NCBI GenBank assembly: GCA_039920745.1
Contig: JBDSDD010000079.1
Span: 25,681-89,680, forward strand
Reading direction: 5' to 3'
Source of the DNA: Scleromatobacter sp039920745
Lineage (GTDB): Bacteria > Pseudomonadota > Gammaproteobacteria > Burkholderiales > Burkholderiaceae_C
DNA length: 64,000 nucleotides
Numbering within the stretch: position 1 is the first letter of the stretch; each line of letters starts with the position of its first letter. Of the stretch, positions 35,920-44,660 are shown one piece after another. The translations under genes were made by a program, and so were the position numbers. The notes beneath the pieces were generated by a model. It saw only the letters and a program-made list of their open reading frames with translations, was not told the origin of the DNA and did not search any database.

Positions 35920-36225
35920 CCCCGCATGATGCCGCGTGTGGCCCGGCTCGCTGGCCAACGAAGCAAGGGCGATCGGCGGCGACGTCCGAAATAATTTCCG
36001 CGTCGGCCTCAAGTCAGCCCGCGAACGGTCGAAGAGACGAACAAGCGCTCTCCCCGCCTGGCACGAATCGCCTTGCATTGATCCCTGGAAGAGATGGGAA
36101 GCGCGCCGGCATTTCTTCACGTCACCGCGTTCGCGCTTGTGCCAGGCACTTTCACGCCACGCGATCCGTGGGCAATATGAACGCGCGCGTCGCCGACCGG
36201 CCAAGCACGCGCGAAGGACCACGCC
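35920..36225. other. Intergenic region between divergent genes
   Basis: About 300 bases, with a slightly AT-richer island around 35985-36000 (AATAATTT). It holds an 8-bp inverted repeat (CCTGGCAC at 36057 and GTGCCAGG at 36139) with wide spacing. No gene is visible; promoters for both flanking genes are expected here. Confidence 0.4.
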
Positions 36226-37050
36226 ATGTTGACGACCAGCACGCAAGCCGCCACGCCCCTTTCAATCGACAGCACGAACACCGCCAAGGCGGCGGCTGTC
36301 GAGGCGTCCGCGCGCGCGTCGTTCCGCAACGATCTGCGCGTCGCGATCGAGCACGAGAACCACATGGCCAACGAGGCGGCCAGCGCCGCCGCCGCGCATC
36401 GGGCCACACTGCAACTCCCCGACCCGATGACCAGCCTGTCGACGGTGGCCGTCGCCGGTGCGATGAACAGCCTGCCAGCGGCGCTCAACATGATGCGCAA
36501 CATCGCGATGGCCTCGGCCAGCGGCTCGCTGACCGACGCCGACCGCCTGGCGCTGCAGACCGAGTACGCGCAGCTCTGCGCCAAGGTCGTCAGCAGCGTC
36601 GGCAGCGCCAGCGCCGGCGAACCGGCGCAGACCTCGACGTCGCACGACAACGAGCGTGAGGACAACGCCGAGAACACCTGGCGCCAGAGCAGCGACGACC
36701 ATCGCAGCACGCTGACCCAGACGAAGCAAGTGCCCAAGGAGACCGTGCAATACCAGCCAGTGGAACGCACGACCACCGTCCAGAAGCAGACCCTGGTCGC
36801 CGACGGCCACGCCGCGCAGAAGGATCCACGCGTGGACTTCCGCACCCACGAGATCCACGTGGGCACCGACTCCTACGAGCCCGCGTCGATGCGCCAGTCG
36901 TTCTCGCACCCGACGTCGCCCGCGACCTTCGGCCGCATCGAGAACCACGCCCAGACGCAGCACACCTTCGTCGCGCAGGCCGCGCAGATCACGCAGTTCG
37001 TGCAAGTGGCGCAGACCGAGCACGTGGCGCCGGTCGTCGCGGTCGCCTAG
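36226..37050 (+). CDS. Orphan protein with a flagellin-like segment
   Basis: 274 aa from ATG 36226. Residues about 75-125 read L-N-M-M-R-N-I-A-M-A-S-A-S-G-S-L-T-D-A-D-R then L-Q-T-E-Y-A-Q-L, closely resembling the conserved N-terminal helix pair of bacterial flagellins (M-R-x-L-A-x-Q-A-x-N-G-x-L-x-x-x-D-R-x-x-L-Q-x-E). The rest is unlike flagellin: a polar, Gln/Thr/His-rich region with no predicted helix pair at the C-terminus. No signal peptide. The segment is known in flagellin to mediate export and filament packing; its role here is unknown. The stop overlaps the ssuB stop region by 4 nt, tail-to-tail. Confidence 0.6.
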   Translation: MLTTSTQAATPLSIDSTNTAKAAAVEASARASFRNDLRVAIEHENHMANEAASAAAAHRATLQLPDPMTSLSTVAVAGAMNSLPAALNMMRNIAMASASGSLTDADRLALQTEYAQLCAKVVSSVGSASAGEPAQTSTSHDNEREDNAENTWRQSSDDHRSTLTQTKQVPKETVQYQPVERTTTVQKQTLVADGHAAQKDPRVDFRTHEIHVGTDSYEPASMRQSFSHPTSPATFGRIENHAQTQHTFVAQAAQITQFVQVAQTEHVAPVVAVA

Positions 37051-37823
37051 GCCGCAAGCCGCACCTGCGCGCGAACCGGCGCATCCAGCACGCGCGCCAG
37101 CACCCGACCTTCGATCTCCGCGAACGCCGACGACCCGTGCGCGCGCGGTCGCGCGAGCGCGACGCGCTCGTCCAGCGTGACGCGGCCGTCTTCCACGAGC
37201 AGCACGCGATCGGCCAGCGCCACGGCCTCGGCGACGTCGTGCGTCACCAACACCGCGGTGAAGCGCAGCTCGCGCCAGACCGACTCGATCAGGCGCTGCA
37301 TCTCGATGCGCGTCAGGGCGTCCAGCGCACCCAGCGGCTCGTCCAGCAGCAGCAGGCGTGGACGATGGACCAGCGCGCGAGCCAGCGCCACGCGCTGGCG
37401 CTGGCCGCCTGACAACACCGCTGGCCAGTCGCCGGCGCGATCGGCCAGTCCCACCTGCGCGAGCGCGTCACGCGCGCGGGCGGACGCGTCCTTCGAGTCC
37501 AGGCCCAGCTGCACGTTCTGCAGCACCGTGCGCCAGGGCAGCAGGCGCGCCTCCTGGAACATGATGCGCACGTCGTCGCGGCGCGCGCCCGACGCCACGC
37601 CGCCGAGCCGCACCGCGCCCGACGACGGCGTCTCGAGACCGGCCAGCAGGCGCAGCAAGGTGCTCTTGCCGCAGCCGCTGCGTCCGACGATGGCGACGAA
37701 CTCGCCGGGCTGCACATCCAAGGCGACGTCCTGAAGCACGGCGCGCTCGCCGAAGCGCTTGCCCAGTGCGTCGACATGTACCGCGAGGCCGGCGGCGGGC
37801 GGGGTCATCCAGTCACGTTGCAT
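37047..37823 (-). CDS. ssuB: Aliphatic sulfonate ABC transporter ATP-binding protein
   Basis: 258 aa. Walker A G-R-S-G-C-G-K-S-T near residue 47, signature L-S-G-G-Q-R-Q-R near 137, Walker B L-L-L-L-D-E-P near 157 and the switch His in L-V-T-H-D. The F-Q-E-A-R-L-L-P-W Q-loop is characteristic of the SsuB/TauB group. Energises sulfonate uptake with SsuC and SsuA. Last gene of the ssuEADCB cluster; ATG 37808 is an alternative start. Confidence 0.93.
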   Translation of the reverse strand: MQRDWMTPPAAGLAVHVDALGKRFGERAVLQDVALDVQPGEFVAIVGRSGCGKSTLLRLLAGLETPSSGAVRLGGVASGARRDDVRIMFQEARLLPWRTVLQNVQLGLDSKDASARARDALAQVGLADRAGDWPAVLSGGQRQRVALARALVHRPRLLLLDEPLGALDALTRIEMQRLIESVWRELRFTAVLVTHDVAEAVALADRVLLVEDGRVTLDERVALARPRAHGSSAFAEIEGRVLARVLDAPVRAQVRLAA

Positions 37824-37841
37824 GAAGCTCTCTCCAGGCCA

Positions 37842-38618
37842 TCAGGCCGGCATGCCCAGGTAGGCGGGATTCCAGCGCAGGAAGCGCTTCTCGAGGCCGC
37901 GCGCGACGCGGTCGGCCAGCTTGCCCAGCAACGCGTACAGCAGCACACCCACCAGCACGACGTCGGTCTGCAGGAACTCGCGCGCGTTCATCGTCATGTA
38001 GCCGATGCCCGACTGCGCGGAGATCGTCTCGGCCACGATCAGCAGCACCCACATCAGGCCCAGCGAAAAGCGCAGGCCCACGAGGATCGACGGCAGCGCG
38101 CCGGGCAGGATCACCTCGCGGTACAGCGGCCAGCCCTTGAGCCCGTAGCTGCGCGCCATCTCCACCAGGCCCGCGTCCACCGACTTGATACCGTGGTACG
38201 TATTGAGGTAGATCGGGAAGAACACGCCGATCGCGACCAGGAACAGCTTGGCCGACTCGTCGATGCCGAACCACAGGATCACCAGCGGGATCAGCGCCAG
38301 GGGCGGCACGTTGCGCACCATCTGCAGCGTGGTGTCGAGCAGGGTCTCGGCCGTCTTGAACGTGCCGGTGAGCAGGCCCAGCACCAGGCCGAGCCCGCCG
38401 CCGATCGCGAGGCCAGCGATCGCGCGGCCGCTGCTGATCGCGACGTCGTGCACCAGCCCGCCCGACTTCAGCAGGTTCCAGAAGGCCTGGGCGACGGCGA
38501 ACGGTTCCGGCAGGATGCGGCTGGACAGCCAGCCGGAACGCGACGCGATCTCCCAGCCGACGATCACCAGGCATGGCACGATCCAGGGCGCGAAGGCGCG
38601 CAACGACGGCGACTTCAT
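37842..38618 (-). CDS. ssuC: Aliphatic sulfonate ABC transporter permease
   Basis: 258 aa from ATG 38618, 4 nt after the ssuD stop; a GTG at 38633 would overlap ssuD. About six TM helices and the permease EAA-type loop E-M-A-R-S-Y-G-L-K-G-W-P-L-Y-R-E-V-I-L-P. Inner-membrane channel for sulfonates, working with SsuA and SsuB. Confidence 0.93.
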   Translation of the reverse strand: MKSPSLRAFAPWIVPCLVIVGWEIASRSGWLSSRILPEPFAVAQAFWNLLKSGGLVHDVAISSGRAIAGLAIGGGLGLVLGLLTGTFKTAETLLDTTLQMVRNVPPLALIPLVILWFGIDESAKLFLVAIGVFFPIYLNTYHGIKSVDAGLVEMARSYGLKGWPLYREVILPGALPSILVGLRFSLGLMWVLLIVAETISAQSGIGYMTMNAREFLQTDVVLVGVLLYALLGKLADRVARGLEKRFLRWNPAYLGMPA

Positions 38619-38622
38619 CGCC

Positions 38623-39807
38623 TCAACTCGCACTGCGGGCCAGGTCGGCCTTCGGAAGGATGTCGTTGGCGACGATTTCGCCGAACGGGCCCGAAAGCAC
38701 CGGGCCCGCGGACAGCTTCTCGCGCGTGGCCAGGGGCAGCAGCGGGAACACGAGTTCCGCGAAGCGGTAGGCCTCCTCCAGGTGCGGATAGCCGGACAGG
38801 ATGAAGTAGTTCATGCCGATGTCGGCGTACTCCTGGATGCGCGCCGCGACCTGCTGCGGATCGCCGACCAGCGCGGTGCCGGCGCCACCGCGCACCAGGC
38901 CGACGCCGGCCCACAGGTTGGGCGACACCTCCAGGCCGGCGCGCGGGTTGGCCTTGTCGAACTTGCCGCCGTGCAGCTCCGCCATGCGGCGCTGGCCGAT
39001 CGAGTCCATGGCCGCGAACTTCCTCTGCGCGGCCGCGACGATGTCGTCGTCCAGGCGCGAGATCAGCTTGCCCGCCGCGGCCCAGGCTTCGTCCTCGGTC
39101 TCGCGCACGATCACGTGCAGGCGGATGCCGAACTCCAGCGTGCGGCCCAGCCTTTCGGCGCGGCCGCCGACGTCACGCACCTTCTCGGCGACGGCGGCCG
39201 GCGGCTCGCCCCAGGTCAGGTAGGTGTCGCACTGCGACGCGGCGAGGTCGTGCGCCGGGCCCGACGAGCCGCCGAAAAACAGCGGCGGATGGGGTTGCGT
39301 GACCGGCGGGTAGATCACCTTCGCGCCCTTGACCTTCAGGTGCCTGCCGTCGAAGTCGATGCTCTCGTTGGCGTGGCTGGCGCGCAGCACGTCGCGCCAG
39401 ATCGTCACGAATTCTTCCGAGACCTGGTAGCGCTCCTCGTGGCTCAGGAACAGGCCGTCGCCGGCGAGTTCGTCGGGGTCGCCGCCGGTGACGAGGTTGA
39501 CCAGCACGCGGCCGCCCGACAGGCGGTCGAGCGTGGCGACCATGCGCGCCGTCTGCACGGGCGCGATGATGCCCGGGCGCAGCGCGACGAGGAACTTCAG
39601 GCGCTGGGTGACGTCGACGAGGCTGGCCGCGACCATCCACGAGTCCTCGCACGAGCGACCGGTGGGCAGTAGAACGCCTTCGTAGCCGAGGGTGTCGGCC
39701 GCGATCGCCACCTGCTTGAAGTAGGCCAGGTCGGTCTGGCGCGCGCCGTGGGACGTGCCGAGGTAGCGCGTGTCGCCGTGGGTGGGGATGAACCAGAGGA
39801 TCTTCAT
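38623..39807 (-). CDS. ssuD: FMNH2-dependent alkanesulfonate monooxygenase
   Basis: 394 aa, typical length. Luciferase-like TIM-barrel enzyme that cleaves alkanesulfonates to aldehyde and sulfite using FMNH2 from SsuE. Family segments: W-F-I-P-T-H-G-D near residue 5, L-P-T-G-R-S-C-E-D-S-W near 47, N-L-V-T-G-G-D-P near 103, F-F-G-G-S-S-G-P near 180 and the C-terminal S-G-Y-P-H-L-E-E-A-Y-R-F. Lies between ssuA and ssuC. Confidence 0.95.
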   Translation of the reverse strand: MKILWFIPTHGDTRYLGTSHGARQTDLAYFKQVAIAADTLGYEGVLLPTGRSCEDSWMVAASLVDVTQRLKFLVALRPGIIAPVQTARMVATLDRLSGGRVLVNLVTGGDPDELAGDGLFLSHEERYQVSEEFVTIWRDVLRASHANESIDFDGRHLKVKGAKVIYPPVTQPHPPLFFGGSSGPAHDLAASQCDTYLTWGEPPAAVAEKVRDVGGRAERLGRTLEFGIRLHVIVRETEDEAWAAAGKLISRLDDDIVAAAQRKFAAMDSIGQRRMAELHGGKFDKANPRAGLEVSPNLWAGVGLVRGGAGTALVGDPQQVAARIQEYADIGMNYFILSGYPHLEEAYRFAELVFPLLPLATREKLSAGPVLSGPFGEIVANDILPKADLARSAS

Positions 39808-39906
39808 GACAGGGCTCCTGCGCGCGCGATTGGGGCCCCACGCGTCGAGCGCGCCACGCTCGAATGCGGCGCGTGGCGTCGATTGAATGAACTCATGCGT
39901 GCCGCC

Positions 39907-40887
39907 TCACTTGCCCGCGACCGTCGCGGCAGCGGCGTTGCCGGGCAGCGCGTCGGCGATTCGCACAGGCTTGGGGATCAGCTTCAGCTCGAAGAACGTG
40001 TCCGCGATCTTCTGCTGTTCGGCGGCGACCGCAGGCGTCAGCGGCACCACGCCGAAGCGATAGCGCTTGAGGCTCGTTTCCACCACGCCGATGTCCAGGC
40101 CCTGCAGCGGAGCGATCAGGCCAGCCGCGCGATGGGCGTCGGCCTGCACCTGGCGCGCGGCCTCCTGCGTGTTGGCGAACAATGCGTGGATGACCTGCGG
40201 ATTGGATTGCGCGAAGTCGGTCTGCGCGAGGTAGTAGTTGAAATCGTTGACCACGCCGCTGCCGTCGGCGAGTTGGCGCGCGCCGATCTGCGCCTCGGCA
40301 GCTGCCAGGAAGGGATCCCAGATCACCCAGGCGTCGACGGCGCCCTTCTCGAACGCGGCGCGCGCGTCGGCGGGTGGCAGGAACACCGGCGTGATGTCCG
40401 AGTACTTGAGGTGGTTCTTCTCGAGCAGCTTCACGAGCAGGTAGTGCACGTTGGATCCCTTGTTCAAGGCGATGCGCTTGCCCTTGAGCTCGGCCACTGA
40501 CTTCAGCGGCGAGTCCTTGGGAACGACCAGCGCCTCGGCCAGTGGCGCGGCCGGATCGTTGCCGACGTAGACGAAGCGCGCCCCTGCAGCCTGCGCGAAG
40601 ATAGGCGGCGCTTCGCCGACGAAGCCGACGTCGATCGCGCCGACATTGAGGCCTTCGAGCAGTTGCGGCCCGGCCGGGAACTCGACCCACTTCACTGAAA
40701 CGCCCTGCGGCGCGAGACGCTTTTCCAGGGTGCCCTGCGCCTTCTGCAGCACGAACAGGCTGGCGGCCTTCTGGTAGCCGACGCGCAGTTCCTTCGCGGG
40801 CTCCGAGTGCGTGGCGAGCGCGATCAATGCAAGGGTGGCGGCGAGAACGCGTGGCAGCCAGCCAAAACGCTGTGATGAATGGGTCAT
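39907..40887 (-). CDS. ssuA: Aliphatic sulfonate-binding periplasmic protein
   Basis: 326 aa from ATG 40887 with GGAGG upstream. Signal peptide about 1-28. The mature protein has the SsuA/TauA-type fold markers: L-R-V-G-Y-Q-K, E-F-P-A-G-P-Q-L-L-E-G-L, D-V-G-F-V-G-E-A-P-P and A-W-V-I-W-D-P-F. Delivers alkanesulfonates to SsuBC. Gap of 99 nt to ssuD and 37 nt from ssuE. Confidence 0.93.
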   Translation of the reverse strand: MTHSSQRFGWLPRVLAATLALIALATHSEPAKELRVGYQKAASLFVLQKAQGTLEKRLAPQGVSVKWVEFPAGPQLLEGLNVGAIDVGFVGEAPPIFAQAAGARFVYVGNDPAAPLAEALVVPKDSPLKSVAELKGKRIALNKGSNVHYLLVKLLEKNHLKYSDITPVFLPPADARAAFEKGAVDAWVIWDPFLAAAEAQIGARQLADGSGVVNDFNYYLAQTDFAQSNPQVIHALFANTQEAARQVQADAHRAAGLIAPLQGLDIGVVETSLKRYRFGVVPLTPAVAAEQQKIADTFFELKLIPKPVRIADALPGNAAAATVAGK

Positions 40888-40924
40888 GAGAGAGTCCTCC
40901 AGGGGTGTTGTCGGATGAGATCGG

Positions 40925-41473
40925 TCAGGCGGCCAGCGCCAGCGTGCTGGTCGCGCGCAGCGGCAACGGGCCTTCGGCGAGCGCGCGGCCGATGCGCTGC
41001 ACGACGTCGTCATGTGCGATGTGCCCGTGCTTGGCGTGCGGCGTGAACTGCGCGTCGACGGCGTAGACCGCGTCGAGGATGTGGTGCGCGCCGAGCGCGG
41101 CGAGCACCGGCCTCAAGGCGTAGTCGAGCGCGAGCAGGTGCGCGGCGCTACCACCTGTGCCGAGGGCGAGCACGGTCTTGCCGCGCAGCGCGTCTTGCGG
41201 CAGCAGGTCGAGGAAGGTCTTGAGCAGGCCGCTGTACGAGGCGTTGTAGATCGGCGTGGCGATCACGACGAGGCGCGCCGCGGCCACCTGCTCGCGGGCC
41301 TGGCGTACCGCCGGGTCGTCGAAGTCCGCGCGTACCAGCGCCGCGGCGGGCAGGTCGCGCAGCATGATCTCGACGCGCGGCGTGGCGTCGCCGAAACGGC
41401 TCAGAACGTGGCGCATCAGGGCTGTGGAGCGCGAGTTGGCGGAGGGGCTACCGGCCAGGGCGACGATGGACAT
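40925..41473 (-). CDS. ssuE: NADPH-dependent FMN reductase
   Basis: 182 aa from ATG 41473. Flavodoxin-like fold: A-L-A-G-S-P-S near the start, A-T-P-I-Y-N-A-S-Y-S-G-L-L-K-T-F-L-D near residue 75 and L-A-L-G-T-G-G-S-A-A-H near 103. Supplies FMNH2 to SsuD. First gene of the cluster; its upstream 200 nt should carry the sulfur-starvation promoter (CysB/Cbl type in relatives), though I cannot identify a binding site. Confidence 0.93.
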   Translation of the reverse strand: MSIVALAGSPSANSRSTALMRHVLSRFGDATPRVEIMLRDLPAAALVRADFDDPAVRQAREQVAAARLVVIATPIYNASYSGLLKTFLDLLPQDALRGKTVLALGTGGSAAHLLALDYALRPVLAALGAHHILDAVYAVDAQFTPHAKHGHIAHDDVVQRIGRALAEGPLPLRATSTLALAA

Positions 41474-41681
41474 GTGCGGAGGTTTCGAGTTATGAACACC
41501 TCCACGATAGGCATGCCAACGCATCGCGAAAACGAATGCAATCGGCTATCGATATCCGCGCATCGCCTTTGTCGGAGACGGCAGAACCTTATGCGTTCGC
41601 CGGTGCGAACGCGAGCGGGTCAGAACGCCTGCTGCGCGAGCGATGTGCCGCGGATCGCCCGCGCCGGCAGGGTCGAGCGAG

Positions 41682-42698
41682 TCACGCGTCCGCCCCGGCC
41701 GTCTCGTCGCCGAAAGCCGTGCGGAACGTGCCGCATTGCAGGCCCTTCTCGCTCAGCGCCCGCACCAGCACGGCCTCGTCGCCATGCGTGACGATCACCC
41801 GCTCGCAGCGTGTAGCCGCGACCGCGGCGAGCAGCCCGGGCCAGTCGGCATGGTCGCTCAGCACGAAGCCGCGATCCAGTCCGGGACGATGCCGCGCGCC
41901 GTGCTGCTGCATCCAGCCGCTGGCAAACGACTCGCGCACGCGCACCGCGCGCTGCCAGCGCCACGACGCACTTGCGCTCGGCGGCGCAACGATCAAGGCA
42001 CCGCGCAGTGAGCGCGCATCGTCCAGTTCGCGCCACGGGCGCGTCGGCGGCAGGCGCACGCCTTCGGCGACGTGCGCCGCGTTGATCGCCTCGGCCGCCG
42101 GATGCACGTAGATCGGGCCGATGCTTTCCTCGACGCCGGCCAGCACGTGCTGCGTCTTGCCCAGGCTGTACGCGCCGACCAGGCTGGCCTCGCCGGCGTC
42201 GGCGTTGGTTCGCCACCAGCGGTTCATGTCGTCGAATACGTCGGCGTGGCGCGGCCAGCGGTAGATCGGCAGGCCGAACGTGGCCTCGGTGACGAAGCAG
42301 TCGCAGGACACCGGTTCGAATGCGTCGCAGGTCGGGTTCAGGTCGCCGCGCGTCGAGACGCAGTAGTCGCCAGCCAGCACCCACACCTGGCCCGCGGCCT
42401 CGATGCGCACCTGGGCCGAGCCCAGGATGTGGCCGGCCGGATGCAGGCTCACGCGGGCGGCGCCGAGCGTCACCTGCTCGCCCCAGGCCAGGCCGGTGAC
42501 GTCGATGCGGCCGAGGCGGGCGCGCAGCACGCCGACGCCGCGCTGCGCGGTGAGGTAGTGGGCGTGGCCCGTGCGCGCGTGGTCGGCATGGGCGTGGGTG
42601 ATGACGGCGCGCTCGACCTTGCGCCACGGGTCGACGTAGAAATCGCCGGCCGGGCAGTAGAGGCCTTGTGGGCGGCGAACGACCAGGTCAGTGGCCAC
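41682..42698 (-). CDS. Ligase-associated DNA exonuclease (MBL-fold)
   Basis: 338 aa from GTG 42698; longer starts run antisense through the DUF805 gene. Metallo-beta-lactamase/beta-CASP fold: G-L-Y-C-P-A-G-D-F-Y-V-D-P-W near the start, T-H-A-H-A-D-H-A (zinc motif, near 33), H-P-A-G-H-I-L-G-S-A-Q near 80, T-E-A-T-F-G-L-P-I-Y near 135 and the late L-S-D-H-A-D-W. This matches the 'DNA ligase-associated exonuclease' family, usually encoded in one operon with an ATP-dependent ligase, a helicase and a phosphoesterase. Here it stands alone; a degenerate ligase lies 6 kb away. Divergent from the DUF805 gene. Confidence 0.85.
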   Translation of the reverse strand: MATDLVVRRPQGLYCPAGDFYVDPWRKVERAVITHAHADHARTGHAHYLTAQRGVGVLRARLGRIDVTGLAWGEQVTLGAARVSLHPAGHILGSAQVRIEAAGQVWVLAGDYCVSTRGDLNPTCDAFEPVSCDCFVTEATFGLPIYRWPRHADVFDDMNRWWRTNADAGEASLVGAYSLGKTQHVLAGVEESIGPIYVHPAAEAINAAHVAEGVRLPPTRPWRELDDARSLRGALIVAPPSASASWRWQRAVRVRESFASGWMQQHGARHRPGLDRGFVLSDHADWPGLLAAVAATRCERVIVTHGDEAVLVRALSEKGLQCGTFRTAFGDETAGADA

Positions 42699-42834
42699 GC
42701 GCGCGTCCGTCCGGGCTGCCGCCAGCGCGCAAATGCAAGCGGGTGCGGCTTGCCAGCAACGCCGGTCGCGCGCGCGCCACGCCAATGCAAACGCCGTTAC
42801 ATGCCGGTGCGACCTGCGTGGAATACTGTGGCGC

Positions 42835-43311
42835 ATGGAGTCGCCTTCTTCCCCCGCCGTCGCGTCCGTGCCACAAGGCAGGCGCCCGTCGCTCGACGAG
42901 CTCACCGCGCTGGCGCTCGGCGCTGACCCGGAGCGGATGTCGCTGTTGCACCTCTACGTGGGCCTCAAGGGGCGAATCCCGCGCCGCACCTATTGGCTGC
43001 ACGGCGTGCTCTCGCTGCTGCTGCTGGGCGTCGCCGTCAACGCGTTGCTGGTCATCGCCAACGTCGACAACGAGACCTCGGGCAAGCTCGTGAACCTGGT
43101 GTTCCTGTGGCCGGTGATCGCGGTGTCGGCCAAGCGCCAGCACGACTTCAACTTCTCGGCCTGGTGGGCACTGATCCACTTCATCCCCGGCATCGGCTCG
43201 ATGCTGCTGATCGCGGTAGACGGCAGCATGCCCGGCACGCTGGGCCCCAACCGCTTCGGCATCGACCCGCGCGAGGCGCTCGCCCGCGCCAGGATCAATA
43301 GCGGCCATTGA
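42835..43311 (+). CDS. DUF805 family membrane protein
   Basis: 158 aa from ATG 42835. After a 40-residue hydrophilic N-terminus come G-R-I-P-R-R-T-Y-W (the usual DUF805 G-R-x-x-R-x-x-Y-W), three to four TM helices and K-R-Q-H-D-F-N-F-S-A-W-W, the family's R-x-H-D-x-x-x-S-x-W-W signature. Function unknown. The 3' end overlaps clsB by 17 nt, tail-to-tail. Confidence 0.85.
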   Translation: MESPSSPAVASVPQGRRPSLDELTALALGADPERMSLLHLYVGLKGRIPRRTYWLHGVLSLLLLGVAVNALLVIANVDNETSGKLVNLVFLWPVIAVSAKRQHDFNFSAWWALIHFIPGIGSMLLIAVDGSMPGTLGPNRFGIDPREALARARINSGH

Positions 43312-44608
43312 TGCCGGCCATGCGCAGGAACCAGTGCGCGACCATCGCGACGAACGTGCGTCTGAGCACCGCCAGCCAGCCCTTGGCATAGGGCGGCGCG
43401 ACGATGGCGCTGGACGCGGCAATCGCGATTTCCAGCTGGTCGGCCACGCTCTGCGTGAACGGCGTGTCGCACACGACGACGTTGGCCTCGAGGTTGAGCA
43501 GCAGCGACAGCGGATCGATGTTGGAACTGCCGAGCGTGGCCCAGTCGTCATCGACAACGGCCATCTTCGCGTGCAGGTAGGCCGGGGTGTACTCGAAGAT
43601 CTCCACACCGTTGGCGAGCAGTTCGTCGTACAGCACGCGCGCGGCCACGCCGGCGATGCGGTAGTCGATCTTGCCTTGCAGCAGCAGCCGCACCTTGACG
43701 CCGCGTTCGGCGGCCTGCGCCAGCGCGACGCGGAAATTTCGATCGGGATAGAAGTACGGCGTGACGAGGTCGATGCGATGGCGCGCGTGCTGGATCGCCT
43801 CCATGTAGACGCGCTCGATCGAGCGACGCTGGCGCAGGTTGTCGCGCACGACGAAAGCCAGGTTGACCGGCGGCGGCGGCGCGGCGGCCGGCGCCGCGCG
43901 ATGCGGCCGCACGATGCGCAGCCGCGTGGCCAGCCGTCGCGCACGCGCCATCGGCGCTGCGCTGCGGACCAGGCTCGCAAGCTCGTCGCGCCAGACACGC
44001 CGCAGCATCGCGCGCGTCCAGATCGCCTGCACCGACTGCTCCACCTCGCTCACCGCCGCGCCGCGCAGGCGAACCGCGAAGTCGAGCCGAGGCGCGTCGC
44101 TCCAGCCGTGGTGGAGGTCGTTGCGGTCGGCGATCAGGTTGATGCCACCGACGAAGGCCACCTGGGCGTCGACCACGCACAGCTTCTGGTGCAGCCGGCG
44201 CGCCTGGCCCGGCTGGAAGTAGCTCCACCAACGGTCGATCGGCCGGAACACCGCGAGCTCGACGCCCGTCGGCACCATCCATTCGCGCAGGGCGGACAAG
44301 GTCGCCTTGGAGCCGAAGCCATCCACCACCACGCGCACCTGCACGCCGCGCCGCGCGGCCTCGGCCAGCAACAGCGCCATCGTCTGCGCGACGGCGTCGT
44401 CGTGGAAGATGTAGGTGGCCAGCCAGATCGTGTGACGGGCCTGCGCGATCGCCGCGCCCATCGCCGGGAACAGGTCGTCGCCGCCGCGCAGCAGGTCGAT
44501 CGAATGGCCGCCCTCGAAACTCGGCTTGACGCCGAGGCTCCAGGGTGCGCGCGCGTTGGCGCGGGCCTTGGCCCGTTCTTGACGCTTGGCGCGAATCGCG
44601 TGCTCCAC
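43295..44608 (-). CDS. clsB: Cardiolipin synthase B
   Basis: 437 aa from GTG 44608. Two phospholipase-D catalytic motifs are intact: L-H-Q-K-L-C-V-V-D near residue 143 and L-H-A-K-M-A-V-V-D near 347, each followed by G-S/G-G-I-N. Makes cardiolipin by phosphatidyl transfer at the inner membrane. Located 52 nt downstream of the EEP nuclease gene, an association common in Burkholderiales. Confidence 0.9.
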   Translation of the reverse strand: MEHAIRAKRQERAKARANARAPWSLGVKPSFEGGHSIDLLRGGDDLFPAMGAAIAQARHTIWLATYIFHDDAVAQTMALLLAEAARRGVQVRVVVDGFGSKATLSALREWMVPTGVELAVFRPIDRWWSYFQPGQARRLHQKLCVVDAQVAFVGGINLIADRNDLHHGWSDAPRLDFAVRLRGAAVSEVEQSVQAIWTRAMLRRVWRDELASLVRSAAPMARARRLATRLRIVRPHRAAPAAAPPPPVNLAFVVRDNLRQRRSIERVYMEAIQHARHRIDLVTPYFYPDRNFRVALAQAAERGVKVRLLLQGKIDYRIAGVAARVLYDELLANGVEIFEYTPAYLHAKMAVVDDDWATLGSSNIDPLSLLLNLEANVVVCDTPFTQSVADQLEIAIAASSAIVAPPYAKGWLAVLRRTFVAMVAHWFLRMAGINGRY

Positions 44609-44660
44609 TAGGTAATCCAGCCGGCGGCGCCGGCCACGACGGGCGCGAACGCGCCAGCCG

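Noticed and set aside
36057..36080. Sigma-54 promoter (TGGCAC...TTGC) upstream of the flagellin-like gene
   Set aside because: The GG and GC elements are 13 nt apart; sigma-54 promoters need 10.
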